Positions 12,171 through 25,015 of a stretch of 64,000 nt of DNA are shown here, in pieces. The translations under genes and the position numbers were made by a program. This DNA comes from Margaritispora aquatica (taxonomy: Eukaryota; Ascomycota; Leotiomycetes; Helotiales; Discinellaceae): NCBI GenBank assembly GCA_007644065.1, contig VJWN01000007.1, forward strand, positions 2,138,167 to 2,202,166, read 5' to 3'. The first letter of the stretch is position 1, and each line of letters opens with the position of its first letter. The notes under the pieces are model-generated. The model ran no database searches. It saw only the letters and a list, made by a program, of their open reading frames with translations, and was not told where the DNA came from.

Positions 12171-15100
12171 CTAAAACATTCCGCCCTCAGCTCTTGGCTG
12201 ATTTGCTGGAGAGGGAAATGCACCAGGCATAGCGGGACTAGGAGTAGCGGCAGCAAGCTGCCTTGCTCGCGCATTAAGGTTACCACCTTCGCTACTGGAT
12301 TTGCGGAGCCGAGAACGAGGCTTTTCATCGCCCTCGTCAGCTGAGAAGGTACTCATCTCTTCCGATGATTGAGTCGCTGCAGGGAGACTATGCATATTCT
12401 CGACCTCCTCCTTGCGACTCATACCAAACATCGTACGAGTTTGTCGCCTTCGCGGGTTAACGGCAGGAATTGGTGGCGTGTTTTCGATACCATTGCGGAG
12501 AGAGGCTCCAGGTGGGAGATTGACAGTAGTCATTCTGGATGTCGATGAGACAAATCTCGGTTCTGAGATTTCAGCTTTATTGATAGACCTTTTGCGTGGA
12601 GGCACGAACGTGGTGGTGCCCTGAGGACCTGAAAGAGTCGGTGTATTGGCACCAGAGCCAACTGGAGCAGGTTGAACGAGAGCCGGTGTAGCATTCACTA
12701 CAAATGGTGCAGTAGGAGATGGCCTAGGAGGAGCTCCAATTTCGAAGGTGTCTCCTCCAGCCTGCAGATTTTGCATGCTTTGTGGATCGAAGTATCCCAC
12801 TGGCGTTGACTTGCTGTTGCTACGAGATCTTCCACTTTGTGGCATCATTGGCGATGGTATGGGAGACTGCTGAAATACCATAGGAGAGATCCCTGGAGAC
12901 CTCGCCATTGGGCGTTGCTGAGCAGGAATATCAAGTTCATCGTAATGGCCGTGAGCTGAAGAGGCTGTTCCCCTGGCCATCGCTTCTGCTAAATCATCCC
13001 TATACCTGCCGTTCCGACTCTTCGAACGTGGTCCAGAAGCGTCCGACTCTGACCGATCCCGAGAGGCATTTGATTCTGGGCGTGAGCCCGATCGGCTATT
13101 TACTGAGCTCTCCTGACTGCCAGTACGCTGGATATAAGTGACTGGTGGAGGCCTTCGCTCCCGACTAGGCGTACGCTGGCGGGACCGTGGGTTTGGTGGC
13201 ATCCGATCGTTACGTTGCTCCTGATTGCGCTGTTCCTGGATTCTCTGCTCTTGACTTGGTCGAGGGACGTTCTCTCTCCGCTGGCCCTGCCACTCAGGCT
13301 GTCCGGCATCCATTTTCTGCTGGTGGCGCATGGCGATCTGGCGTTCCCGATCTCGTTGGGCGTCCCTCCGGGCCTGGCGGAATGCCCTAGTTTGAGGTGG
13401 TGTGGTCGGTTGGATTACTCCACGGAGCATCTCTTCTTCCTCCTGTTTCCAAGGGTTATCATCAAAACTTGGTTTGCCAGGTGAGGGCGAGCTACTGATG
13501 GTAGAATTTCCAATCCCGAGCATTTTCATCGCCTTGGACTGAGCGGGGTCCTTTGGCCGACCTGCAAGAGATCCACTGGATTTGGTCTTCAGGAGGCCGA
13601 GGGGATTACTTCTGGTAGATAGGCCATCCTTGGACCATTCCGCTCCTGGTAGTGGACTCACAGATCTTTCGGTTTCCACAAAGCTCTTGAGGTTCTCCTG
13701 GACACGCCTCCTGCGCTCAGCAAGCTCCTGCTTGAAATCTTGGCGCTCCTTTGCAGTTTCAGAGCTGCCTTCACGAGTATGGTGAATTTCAAGCTCTTTC
13801 TCCCACGATGCCTTGCGCGAGTCGTCTCCAGAATTATCGAGATCGGGTGAATTGTCAGACTGGGAGATGGGGTCATTAATACCTTGAGGAGCATCCGAAG
13901 GTGAATCGTCCTGACTATTTTCTGCATAGTAGCTTTGTTCCCAATCGTTGTTCTCCCATGGATTACTTTTAGCTGAGTAGACGGTTTGTGGTGCAGGTTC
14001 CGAGTGTTCAGGGAATCGAGATGGTGAATCATAAGCTGATCCATCCCCTCCATAGTTGGAAGAGCCATTGCTCTCCGATCTTAGATGTTGACGAACCATT
14101 CCACTCAGGCCAGCGGTAGGTCCCAAGGTTGGCGAGTCAGCTGCCTGCTTGTTCAAAACATCAGTTGGTGGTTCAACCGTTAAATGGGTTACTATATTCG
14201 GGTTAGGTCTGGCGGCCTGAACAGGTGCTTCTGGCGAAAATGGTCGTTGACGATTAGCCGGATGCTGTGACTCTGGTGGGCGTTCAAGTTTTATCCTTTG
14301 ATCAGTACGATACATGTTGGAAAGATCTAATGGTTTTGGATGGTTTCTTGGCTTTTGCTCTTGTGCTGTATCTGAAGCTATCAAGATCGAACTTCGATCG
14401 GGCGATATTATGAAAGTGCCAGGTGCCATTGCTTGAGTCCTAGGGATTACCATTCTACTTCTAGGAGGTTCATTACGGTCTTGGGGAACAAAATGACGTT
14501 GAACAGCCGAATTGGACCTCGAAACGTCGGTTGCAAATGTTGAATTGGATTCTGCACGACTTCTGTTCATTGCCTGCTGCATTTGAGGTCGGGGCACAAA
14601 AGCACGGGGAGGTGAGGTTTTCCGTGGCGGTGGAGTCTCTCGACCTTGTTGCATCTGCAATTGTCTTTGGGAGTATTTGTTGTCATCATAAGGTGTGGGC
14701 TTAGCAAACGACCCCATGGCCGTAGCCTTCCCTCGGTCGCCTGGCTGGACTGGAAGCACTCCTTGCTCATCATACTCTGTCATCGGTGGGCTCAGTGGAG
14801 GAGATGCAATACCGTAAGACTTGGACTCTGCGTTGCTGCTTGGCTTAACTCCAAAATCGAAGTTCCCTACTGCCGGTCCAGATGCTGGTGGACTAGCAGC
14901 TCGAAGGTTGGGCATGCTCTGCTTCCCTAGCACTTGTTGGCGGTCCCATCTCTCCGCTGGGTGATTAGTAAATGTAGGAGACATTCCTGTCGGGGGAGTG
15001 TGAGTTCCTAAGGTGCGTTGTTTGCTCAATGAGTCAAGTCTGCTCATGGCAGAGTGTTGTTGCTCATGGAGATGTGTATCCAATCCATTTTCGTATAACC

Positions 15101-15971
15101 GCCTCGTCTTTGTCATAGATCTCTCGAGGGGATTGCTGCCCGAGACTGGCATGCTAGGTGTGACAGGAGTGTGTGTGCCACTTAGTGAAGGCGTCCTCTG
15201 AGAGGTGAATGATGTCGCCGCTGTGGAGGTTCTAGTAAGTGATGGGCCCGCTGAAGATGTGGTGGAAGAGGTTTCCCGATTTCGGTTGTATTCAGACAGT
15301 GGTGGCGAGCTTGGCCTGGATGCAGCATTCGTTTCCTCCTGGTTCAGTCGATCCTGCTCTTTTTGTTCCTTTTCTCGCTCTCGCAATTTTTGGAATGCTG
15401 ACTGGCTGACATCATTATCATACAAAGTTCTATTGCCCATAGAAATCTTCTGTCTCCCTCCAAACAGGTTATTACCCTCCCCGGGCTTCGCCCTGCTCAT
15501 GATGCTTCCTGTAATGGAATCTGTATCAGAATCTCCGTGATACGAATCGGTTCGAGAGAATGCAAAAGGTGGACGGATCGAGCCATTGATTGACGAGACT
15601 TCTGCGATATCTGACAGGCCATAGTTTGCGAAACCGAACTCATTCAACTTTGACTGTCGTTTTGGGAACAAAACACTGTCATCACTCGCCTTCCCAATCT
15701 TGGAATTTGGATCGTCTTGCTCTCGTAGCATTGAAAACCGGGCAGAAAGCCCGCTCATGAGAAGACTTGTCCGGAAGTCGTCCGAGGAAGGCAGAGCCGT
15801 CGTTAGGTCAATCTCCAGTTTTGGTTCCGGCTCCTGGTTCTTCTTCCCTCGTCTGAATGTCTTCGAACCCTTGACAGCTGCTGGTACCGCAGGTTGCTCA
15901 GATTCGGTCGACGCTCGTCCCACGCCATCTGAGCCTTCCTTCGTCTTCTTCTTTGTCCTGAACCGATTCAT
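12171..15971 (-). CDS. Large intrinsically disordered conserved protein
   Basis: One uninterrupted ORF of 1266 residues starting with a basic stretch (MNRFRTKKKTKEG). Nearly the whole protein is rich in Ser, Pro, Gln, Arg and Asn. The more ordered-looking islands are residues about 50-125 (EIDLTTALPSSDDFRTSLLMSGL and NEFGFANYGLSDIAEVSSI), a short charged helix near FQKLREREKEQKEQ, and a helix near 740-790 (KQELAERRRRVQENLKSFVE). The C-terminal half has Arg/Ser/Gln-rich segments. The dense SP/TP and RxxS sites suggest heavy phosphorylation. No enzymatic domain, signal peptide or membrane segment is seen. I do not recognise a characterised homolog; the absence of introns in so long a frame and the conserved-looking islands argue for a real gene. 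Confidence 0.8.
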   Translation of the reverse strand: MNRFRTKKKTKEGSDGVGRASTESEQPAVPAAVKGSKTFRRGKKNQEPEPKLEIDLTTALPSSDDFRTSLLMSGLSARFSMLREQDDPNSKIGKASDDSVLFPKRQSKLNEFGFANYGLSDIAEVSSINGSIRPPFAFSRTDSYHGDSDTDSITGSIMSRAKPGEGNNLFGGRQKISMGNRTLYDNDVSQSAFQKLREREKEQKEQDRLNQEETNAASRPSSPPLSEYNRNRETSSTTSSAGPSLTRTSTAATSFTSQRTPSLSGTHTPVTPSMPVSGSNPLERSMTKTRRLYENGLDTHLHEQQHSAMSRLDSLSKQRTLGTHTPPTGMSPTFTNHPAERWDRQQVLGKQSMPNLRAASPPASGPAVGNFDFGVKPSSNAESKSYGIASPPLSPPMTEYDEQGVLPVQPGDRGKATAMGSFAKPTPYDDNKYSQRQLQMQQGRETPPPRKTSPPRAFVPRPQMQQAMNRSRAESNSTFATDVSRSNSAVQRHFVPQDRNEPPRSRMVIPRTQAMAPGTFIISPDRSSILIASDTAQEQKPRNHPKPLDLSNMYRTDQRIKLERPPESQHPANRQRPFSPEAPVQAARPNPNIVTHLTVEPPTDVLNKQAADSPTLGPTAGLSGMVRQHLRSESNGSSNYGGDGSAYDSPSRFPEHSEPAPQTVYSAKSNPWENNDWEQSYYAENSQDDSPSDAPQGINDPISQSDNSPDLDNSGDDSRKASWEKELEIHHTREGSSETAKERQDFKQELAERRRRVQENLKSFVETERSVSPLPGAEWSKDGLSTRSNPLGLLKTKSSGSLAGRPKDPAQSKAMKMLGIGNSTISSSPSPGKPSFDDNPWKQEEEEMLRGVIQPTTPPQTRAFRQARRDAQRDRERQIAMRHQQKMDAGQPEWQGQRRENVPRPSQEQRIQEQRNQEQRNDRMPPNPRSRQRTPSRERRPPPVTYIQRTGSQESSVNSRSGSRPESNASRDRSESDASGPRSKSRNGRYRDDLAEAMARGTASSAHGHYDELDIPAQQRPMARSPGISPMVFQQSPIPSPMMPQSGRSRSNSKSTPVGYFDPQSMQNLQAGGDTFEIGAPPRPSPTAPFVVNATPALVQPAPVGSGANTPTLSGPQGTTTFVPPRKRSINKAEISEPRFVSSTSRMTTVNLPPGASLRNGIENTPPIPAVNPRRRQTRTMFGMSRKEEVENMHSLPAATQSSEEMSTFSADEGDEKPRSRLRKSSSEGGNLNARARQLAAATPSPAMPGAFPSPANQPRAEGGMF

Positions 15972-17544
15972 TATGATTTAGTGTTGTGGTTTTTGCTGGA
16001 CTTTTTTTTCTCTCCGTCAGTTGCTTCCAGCACACTGAAGATTGAATCCACTGAGACTTGTGGTTTGGTGAGCACGCTCACTGAAATGATCTAAGCTTCT
16101 CCAGTCTGTTTTGTGACAAGAAATCTGTTCGAAGCGGGTCTCGAGTCTGATTCGAGAATGAACAAGCGTTTGACAGCTCGTAGGGAAATTGTGGAGGCTC
16201 GAGAGAATAGAATTCAGCCCGGACCTTATCCATATATTAGCCTTGCACTATATAGCAAAGTACCATCTCCATTGGAGTCACAAACCTGTTGAATTCCAAG
16301 GAATACCCCTATCAATTTACGGGATTTTGCCTGCTGGAGAAATCAATTCGTTTCACCCGTTTTGTGGCAGGAATAATCGAGAAGAAAATGCCGGATTTCA
16401 GTGTGTGAAGTCCGTAAGGGTTGTGCTTCAGATTTTGGAGTTGCCGTGCTGGGATGGTTTCAATATCCTGGAATCCCGTTGTCGTGTTTATTGTTTATTT
16501 GTTTTCTGCCCGCTTGTCCGTGATTCCGCAACCGTTCTCTATCGTGTCCACGAGAGGAAATTACAACCACTGAGTTAAGCTCGATTATCAGTCTGTCTAG
16601 ACTTGTTGAAGTCGCTGGATGCACTTGATCATCAATCGATATGCAAGGCGTGCGTGTTGAAAGCCGGTGAACGTCGTAGGTGAGACAAGTCGTGCTAATA
16701 GTTCAATCAATAGTCTATCAAACGACAATTGGTTAGACCGAGCCGGTATTATTCGTTCGTAAATGAGTGTGAAGTTCCTGGATCGTCGATTTCCTTTTCC
16801 TTTTTCCTCTTCTCTTCCCTTTCCTTTCACCTGGACAAGCGTCTCCTCTGAAGTCTGATTGTCGAGTTCGATTGTTGACGACGGCTGTTTGAGGTCCAAG
16901 GCTGCTGGCAGGACGAACGACAGCTCTGCTCTGCTCGTGGTGGTGAAGAAGGACGATGCAGGAGATCGGAGCGAAGACAGTGAATGCAATATGCAATAAA
17001 TTAGAAGGGGAAAATGAACCAGACACAAAAGGAGTGAGAGGATTGGGCGCTCAGGCGAAAAACGAGGCAGACGGTGAGGTACAGGGGGGATAAATGAGAC
17101 CTGTTCCTGACTAGTGCACTTCTGGCGGTAGTGTGCACTGCACTGCGCTGCACCATTACCCAGGCGTGCCAGGGTTTCTGAGGGCCCTAGTCCAAGCCCA
17201 GGTAAGCCCAGTTGGTCCCTGTACTGTAGTCCCAGTGAGTGCCGTCCGTGAGGGGAGGGGAGGGGGCGCCCGAATTTTGAGAAGGAAGGGGTTGTTAGGG
17301 GTGGGAGGCTGTGGATGATGTGGATGCTGTGGACGGCCACGCGAGATTTCCAAGACTAAAATCAATGGAAAGTAGTACCAGAGACAGACAGACTTGTCTC
17401 TCTTTTTGTTGATATTGCGTGGCTCAAAAAGCAGGAGATTCTGGTACACCAAAGAGAAACAAAACAATGTTCGTCCAAAAGATGAGATGAGATGAGATGA
17501 TGATTGAAAAGACGATTTGCCACTTTGACTTGGAATCAAAAGGG

Positions 17545-17590
17545 CGAGTGAGTGAGTAAGTGAGTAAGTGAGTAAGTGAGTAAGTGAGTG
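17545..17590. repeat. GAGTAAGT-type tandem repeat
   Basis: About five to six tandem copies of an 8-bp GAGTAAGT/GAGTGAGT unit in the gene-free interval. Confidence 0.85.
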
Positions 17591-20500
17591 CATCAATCAG
17601 GGGTATTGGATACCTGTGATTTGAAGTTTGTTGTGCACAGATTCATTCATGGTTGCATGTGCGTAGGTACAGGTACAGGTACAGGTAGTGAAGCACCAGA
17701 CGAAGAACCCCAAATGAAAGCTTGAACTTTCCTTATACATACTGTGCCGAGTGTTACAGTATCACCACAGATACTGACTCTCGTCTGTATCGCGAAACAG
17801 ACCCAAGGTAGGTAAGTATCAAGCTATATCAATGATTGATCATCAATAATCAATAATCAATAATCTATCTATCTATCCTACATTTTCATACAGATCACGA
17901 AACTCTTTCTTTCTTTCTTCTTCAGATCCAAAGTGTAGTATAGTGTATTCCTTCTTCTCTCCCTCCCTCTCTCCCTCAATGTCACTGTCAAAGTTCTGAC
18001 ATTCTGGGGTCAGTTCTCGTCTCCATTCAAACCCCCTTGCCTTGCCATCGTAGACTGCAAGTGGAAGTGGAAGTGCAAGCGCTTGACGGGATGCACCAAG
18101 GATCGTGACGGTTTGCCTTGCTGTCGCTCGATTCGCCGAATCCAGCGCCAAACGGGCAAGCTATACATGTTTCGCATTGGTGGTTTGGCTATGCGTGCTC
18201 TACATACGGAGATATGGGATGAAATCAAGCAATAACAAGTTAAGTGCATAAGTTACAGTACTCTACTGCACTTCGTCCCGGAGGAAGCAAGTAGGCTTCG
18301 CGATCGCCTCCTCCTTTTCAATATCTCCTTTACTGTAAGTAAGTTCTTACCATATTCCGATATCTGAGGTATCAGAGGTAAAAGTGTCTCAAAATGATTC
18401 GTTTGCACAGCTCTCTGCATCATCATGTTGGCGTGCCATCCATCTCCTATCAATTGCTTCTCGCCACTTTGTACGTCCCTTGACTCCTATGGTCTAGAAT
18501 TGCTAGTGATACATTACAGTTATCGCAGTCTGTGGGGAGAACTGCACCGATGGTGGGTTTTTCGATGTCGTGGATGTCTTGCTTTTTTCTCGGATTATGA
18601 GTTCATGTCTCTGCCACCGGTCCAAGCATCCAATGCAGTGCCTTTCCACAGTCCACGGATTATTCCAAAGTTTCAGAATATCTTCCACGGTAGCTCCGTC
18701 ACGACGCCGCCGCAGCAGCAACAAACAACAAAACACAAAACATGGTCTTATCTCTCCGATGCAGTTGTTTTTTAGTATTTGTGTGCAACAGCCAACAACC
18801 AACAGCCAACAGACTCCCACGTCAATACAGTACAGTACAGATTGTGGTGATAAGACCCTGAGATAACACCCTGAGGATGCTGGTGATATATCCAGGGGGG
18901 AGTATAGTCTCCATTCTCCTGATCAAGTTGGGGAAATTGACCAGAAGGGCTATTTTCCACCCGTAAACCGAAAAGGGGAAAAGATGCTTTTCGCTCCCAA
19001 ACTCCCATGGCTCCCATGTACCGTTTGGCTTTGGCAAAGGCTATTTTACCTTCATACCTTACCGTCACTTGGCTTGGCTTAGACTAGGGGTTGAGACGAT
19101 TCCAAGTAAATCCATGCAGCCAACCAGACCCGCGGAAACGGCCTGCTCCCGTTCAGCCATTCAAAACAACGATGTTCCTGATGTTCCTGAAGCTTGCCTG
19201 GCCAGCACTGGACTGGGGGACTCTTGGGAGGTGGGCCATCCGCGAGTACCACTGACCACTGTGTGCCCGTCTGTCCGTCTGCCGACCAAAGGATGATCGA
19301 ATCTTGGGACGTAACAAAAGATGTTGGAAACCTCACGAGTCGAGTTCATCTGATCATGTGTTACGCTCGGGGGCAGAAACATCACAACTCGTTTGAAAGT
19401 CCACACAGCTGACGATATCGGACTCTGCAAGCCAAACAGCGCGTCTTGAGCATCCCCTGTGGCAAATTAATATCTCGATGTTGTTTGTGAGCATGGGAGA
19501 AAGTATGTGAATTTCTTTGCTGAAGTTGTCCCTGGCTGTCTTGCATTATGAGCCCCACCTGAAATTCATCTAGGATGATCCACGCTGAAGAAATGTTGAA
19601 TTGCTTTTCATTGTTTATGACACCTCAGCACTTTGACAGGAGGCTGACAGGAGAGAAAGGTGACACAAGCAATTCAGATGTTTGAAGACATGCATATTGT
19701 TAACCAGGCAATTCTTGCGCAGACAGTGGAGAACCCTATATCGTGGAAAGACAAAGTCGTGACGAACGTGATCCAATCCGATACGAACTATGCTGTCGTT
19801 CGCAAGAAAGTCAATTCCAGATGAACTTCATCCAATATGCAAATGCAATATATGCCAATGCGTTTGTGTCAGGTAACGGCCACTACTAAACTCGATGGGT
19901 GCTACGCATGCATACAACTATCGAAACTGATTGTGAGGATATTGATACAAAGCCGGCGATCTTTATGACCTGGCAGATGAAAGCATGGTTGATGCACTTG
20001 CACTGCACGTCTCTGGATTCTTGTTCTTTAAACCTCAATATTAACAAGAAGAAACTTCGACATGATTTTCGGCCAAAGTCCTCAATCATCCGATGTCAAA
20101 AGCAGCATGCAATCAATCTGCCATCTTATCGATATATGGCGTCACATACATGCAATGCAATACAAGTCTATATCACTCGAACTATACATACTTTATCAAA
20201 AAGACAAAAACTTGGTTTTTTGCAATCACCATCCTTGATACCTCCCTCTGAACATGGCATCGTAGCACTCGCGATTAAAAAGGTACCAAGATCTCATTTG
20301 TAACCCCCACCACACCCATCTCGATCTAGAACAGACATCAGATCAAACCAAATTCCAGCCTCTGAAAGGTACCTTACCCAACCTTACCTTACAGTAGGTA
20401 GACACTCAGATAAAGCTGCAACAAACGCAACCGACCGACTGAGAGAGACCGCTTGCCAAATCCACAGATTTGGCAGATTCTGCCCAAAACAAGTAATCTC

Positions 20501-22285
20501 CTGCCGCGAAATCCGTGGTTTCGGGACCTTCAATCCTGGTACCCCGAAAGCAAAGAAGACTTTCTGTAGGTGCGTCTGCGGAGATTAGCCTGGACCTGTC
20601 CTTGCCGATCCGATTTGATCGCCTGGAATTGTCTGGATGGATGGACTTGTGATGATCGATATTGCGGTGCAACGACGGGGATATCCTCGATCAATTTGGA
20701 CAAATTGAGAGAGGTGCATTTTGGTGTTGTCTTATTATTTTTAACCTACATACAGGCATTTGGTAGTCGTGTTTGGGTGGGAGAGTTTCCATGCTTCTTG
20801 CACGCTTCACTCACAAGTTTTACTGTAAAGCAAGCGGAGTAGAAAACCGCTATCAAAAACCCATACTAATAAATTAATACTACCCCATACTTTGCAGTAG
20901 CTCCCAGAACCGTTTGTTCGACATCCAACCAAGTGCATATCACCAAGAAGACAAGGATCACAAGTCCAATCTCGCTGCTTAGCTTCTCACGACCGTTGAC
21001 ACTTGACATCACGTCTTCATCTTCAATCTCCAAAGACGCAGCAATACGAAGTTATCCAAGCTGATACCTTGTGTGTCTCGGTGCACCTCGTCTGACTCCC
21101 CTCAATATATGTAAGAGCATTCTCAGCCTACGGCTGCTGGTGCCCTATATGAATAGATTTGAAATACCGATATTGGCACGACGGCGGGTACTCTGCACCA
21201 CTGGTTTAGCTACGTATCTGCTGTGTTACGCCAGGCAAAGCCTCGACTTGCATTTAATGACACAACGGTGACTGCGTGTGGGACGGTAGTGCTACAGTCT
21301 GTACCTCACGTTTGTATTTCTCCATGTTCCACGACTTGTCTGTCACCCAAGGTAAGGTAAGGTAATAACAGTATTCTCGTACCTAGGTACTGCAAGGACA
21401 ACCCAGCATCTATCTATCTGCACAGAATTAGCGAGCGCCTATAGGATCAAAATGGCACATCAATAACCCGCCTCATTCCTCAGGCTTCATCACATGGTAA
21501 TAAATTAACCCATCGAGGATGGTTTGCTCACAGCGGAGGGCTTCCTCCCAGGTGTGGAGGGGTAGTGAGATGAGCGGGTGCGGAGATGATGAGGTGGCGG
21601 TTTGAAGTTGATGAGGGCCCGAGGGGACGGGGTGAAAGGATGCGCTGCTGAGATTTGCGATCGTCGCCTTGTCGGGAAGTTTTGGGAGAAGGAGATTACC
21701 GTAGAAGAGATGTGTGAGCTGGCATCTAGCGAGAGGGCAATCTTGGGGAGGCACGGAAATTTAAAGATGCATGATGAATAGGTGAGATTTTTTTTTTTTT
21801 TCTCTTTGACTTGGGGCAGAGGATCCTGATATTGTGGGGTTCCAGCCTGTTTGATGAAGCGAGGAGGAAATACGAGATGGTCCCGCTACGTCGTTATGTG
21901 TGTTTATTCGTGGTTCACGAGGTGTGTTATGTGGATTTTTATGAACATCCACGTACATACGAATAGCTGGCCATATGTCACTTGTCGATCATGCAATCTG
22001 GACACGTCAAACTGGAGATGAAAGTGATCACGTGTTAGCATGGAGGATGAAAACTTTCACTACACAAGACAAATATGCAGCATTAATTCTTGAAACTATT
22101 CTTTTTAGTATCACAGTCAGATTTTTCAGTGACGATGATGAATTCTCGCCAATTGGGAAATTTCGGATCATTAGCTAAAAGAATCGAAAGCTCTTTCAAC
22201 AATACCTACGGTATTTGTTTACTGATCTTCTACGTCTAAGCGAGGCAACCGATTTGGGTGCTTATTGACCACCAACATTCCCCTT

Positions 22286-22321
22286 CCATCCATCCATCCA
22301 TCCATCCATCCATCCATCCAT
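22286..22321. repeat. (CCAT)9 microsatellite
   Basis: Nine perfect CCAT units ending four bases beyond the stop codon of the dipeptidyl peptidase gene, so it lies in that gene's 3' UTR. Confidence 0.9.
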
Positions 22322-22324
22322 CTG

Positions 22325-25015
22325 TTACTTCCTATCAAACTGATGCCTAACCTCCTCTTCCTTCCTCTGCTTCTCCAACCAAAAATACCTCGCCATCTGC
22401 TTGTACACAAACTGGGTGACGCCATGAAAATTGATGCTATGATCACTATCCGTAAACCACTGGACGTGCATCTTCTTGGGGCTCACCTTGCCCACGCTCA
22501 GCGTATCGACCAGGACGGCCGAGTTCTGGAAATGCACGTTGTCGTCGCCGGTCCCGTGCTGGATCAGGAACCCGCCGCGCGCGTTGCTGAAGCCCGTGGC
22601 GTTCGACACCGCCGTCGTCGCGTACCCGGCCCCGTTGGCCGACAACGTCTTCATGTACCGCTCCGTGTACATGCTGTCGTAGAAGCGCCAGTCGGACACG
22701 GGTGCCGTGATCATGGCGAAGGAGAAGGCGTCGCTGTTGAGCTCGAGCGCTTTGGCCGAGAGGTACCCCCCGTAGGACCACCCCATTATCGTGATCTTGG
22801 TGGCGTCGACGTATTTTCGCTTGCCGTACTGTTGCGCTGCGTAGACTTGGTCGCGGGCTTCGAGGTTGCCTGGTTATCTTTTATTAGCATAGATGTTTTG
22901 AATGGCAGTAGTGTTGGCTTACCTAGCTGTCCGGCAATCACTTCACGGAATGCACGACCTTTGTATCCTGTGCCTCTGTTGTCTACAGAGAGGATGATAT
23001 ATTCAAGCTCAGGATCTGAAGCTCTGTGGGTATGAACTTAGCAACCTTCCACGACGAGGTGAATTCTATACAATAACTTACAAGTAGGCACGGAAATCAA
23101 CTTGTCTAAAAGTCTTGCCGGTTCGTTGATCTCCTGGTCCTCCGTAGATATCAAAAACAACAGGATACTTCTTCTTGGAATCAAAATTAGGTGGTAGTCG
23201 CTCCATGATGTTAAAGCTGTAGCCATCTGGATGCTTGATTTCAGACCACGAAACCTTGGGTAGATTATACTCTGACAATCTGGTCGCCAATTTGGAATTG
23301 TCGTTGATAGTCTTCAGAGATATCTTGCTAGAATTAGTAGAGTAGAGTTTTTGAAATGGTAAATCTGGCCCGTTGTAAGACTGGATGTAATATCCACCTT
23401 TGGCTGAGAAACTAGCGGTCCAGACTCCTGGCTTGGAGTCGTCCACCAGACTCTTCTTGTTCTTCCCATCGAGGGAAATAGAGTAGATGTGTCTCTCCGT
23501 AGAATCGCGTTGAGTGGAAACGTAGTATACTGTCTTGGTGTTGGAGTTGATGTTTAACACACCAGTAACCTCCCAACTACCCTGTGTGATGGCCGTTGGA
23601 GTGGATCCGTTCACGGGGTAGAGGTAGAGATGCATCCAGCCAGAGGCATCGGACATGTCCAAGTAGGTCTCTGTTCCGGAGATGTATGAAATTGCCATGT
23701 TGCTATAAGAGGTCAGTGTATGTATCATTGCAGCACATTGAAACCCAAGGATATAGAACACGTCCTCGGAGCATGAGGTAAAAACTGTACCGCTGAATCC
23801 AAATGCAGCCAGTTATCAAGAAAGAAGATAGATACTTACTTATCAATCCAGCCAGGTCTGGCATCACGCTCACGAACTACCGATGCTGCTTTTGTGGCAG
23901 TGTCAACCAGAATCAACTTCTCCTGATCCTGCACTCGATTGAAAGTCCTGAAAATAACATGCGTAGAAGTATCCGTCACCCATGCAACCTCGCCGATAAT
24001 CAAGTCTTCTGGTGAGAAAGAGCTGTATTCGATTTTGGCTGGGCCAGCGGAGAGATCCTCAACATCAACTAGGTGAAAGGTGACTGTTGGGTTCGTCTCG
24101 CCAACTTTAGGGTATCGCAACTGCAAATACTCTGGATAAGGAGGTGCGGTCGAACTGTGTGCCATGTAGTATGGGATCTGGTAAGTTGGAACTCCTGTTT
24201 CATCAAATCTCAAGAATGCGAGTTGCTTGCCGTCTGGCGAGAACCAGAAAGCATAGTTACTACCGAAGATCTCTTCTTCATATACCCAATCTGGTACGGC
24301 ATTGAATACATCTGGTCCGCCATCTTTCGTGATTTGAGTAGACGTTCCGTTTTGCCATAAGTAGAGGTTGTTCCCTCGTGTGTAAGCAATGGTATCTCCA
24401 ACCGGAGACCAAGCAGCAAATTGGATGTCTATCAAATCAAATTAGCTGATAATCTCAAGACAGGCAGGTATCAAAACTTACCTCCAGCTTGATCAGCTAC
24501 TAGTGGGACTGTAGTTTTGTCCTTAACATTGAATATGTAGTAATTTGCATAGTACGAGTGCCGATACAGCTTGGTGTAATTGGTGATGAACAAGACATGT
24601 TCTCTATACCAGGATATCAGGAAGTCAGACTCAAAAATTAAAAAGGAGAACTCACCCGCTAGGTTGAATCGAATAATCGTAGTAATCCTGAGCAGCTTTT
24701 CCGATTTCACTAGCAGTGACAAACACCGAGCTATTACCACTCACGATGTTTGCAAAGACCAAATTGCCATTCGAGCTTTGCTCTACATAGTTTCCATCTT
24801 CGCCTTGAGAAGTCCACTGCAGGGCAGTTCTAGCGACGGTGAAGTTACCGCTGAAAACGTCTGCGAATGTCACCACTTTTTTGTCGTTAGTTCGGGGTTG
24901 CGGTGCAGCTTGGGCAGAAGACAGTAGCAAGCAGAGTGCGACACTCAAGATCTGGAGTCTAGTCAGTCGACTGTATCATTATCCGAGCGAAGTGACTGAC
25001 ATTGAAGGAGTGCAT
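22325..25015 (-). CDS. Secreted dipeptidyl peptidase IV (S9B prolyl peptidase)
   Basis: Seven exons on the minus strand (25015-25001, 24951-24656, 24603-24482, 24428-23840, 23702-23082, 23023-22923, 22869-22325) give 762 residues, the usual length for fungal secreted DPP IV. The first exon is only five codons (MHSFN); without it the signal peptide loses its start. Residues 1 to about 20 form a signal peptide ending SAQA, and there is no internal membrane anchor. A beta-propeller region is followed by the alpha/beta-hydrolase domain. The catalytic triad is visible: Ser613 in GWSYGGY, Asp690 in [10 protein letters not shown] and His725 in DSDHSIN. The Glu motif that binds the substrate N-terminus is at 195-197 (DWVYEEEIF). 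The enzyme removes X-Pro or X-Ala dipeptides from peptide N-termini outside the cell. Family and activity are near certain. Confidence 0.95.

Larger units (their letters stand above)
15972..22324. other. 6.3 kb gene desert
   Basis: No coding model with acceptable start, composition and splice sites was found on either strand. The ORFs present (up to 247 codons near 16600-17340) are compositionally random and overlap repeats. Visible elements are GAGTAAGT-type repeats at 17545-17590, an ACAGGT repeat near 17670-17690, CAATAAT and ATCT repeats at 17844-17877, GGTACC/CCTTACC-like short repeats near 20370-20400 and 21350-21395, and a 14-nt T run at 21788-21801. No terminal repeats, transposase or reverse transcriptase traces were recognised. 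It may hold long UTRs, non-coding RNA or strongly decayed sequence. Confidence 0.6.

Noticed and set aside
16597..17340. 247-codon minus-strand ORF
   Set aside because: Random-looking composition with abrupt biased patches, no domain, overlap with purine-rich tracts, and other long random ORFs in the same place.
21473..21958. Two adjacent minus-strand ORFs that together might be a small gene
   Set aside because: The downstream one has no ATG, a stop separates them, no donor or acceptor joins them, and a 14-nt T run lies between; left as unexplained open sequence.
22265..23035. 256-codon plus-strand ORF
   Set aside because: Antisense shadow of the last exons of the DPP IV gene, beginning in the CCAT microsatellite.
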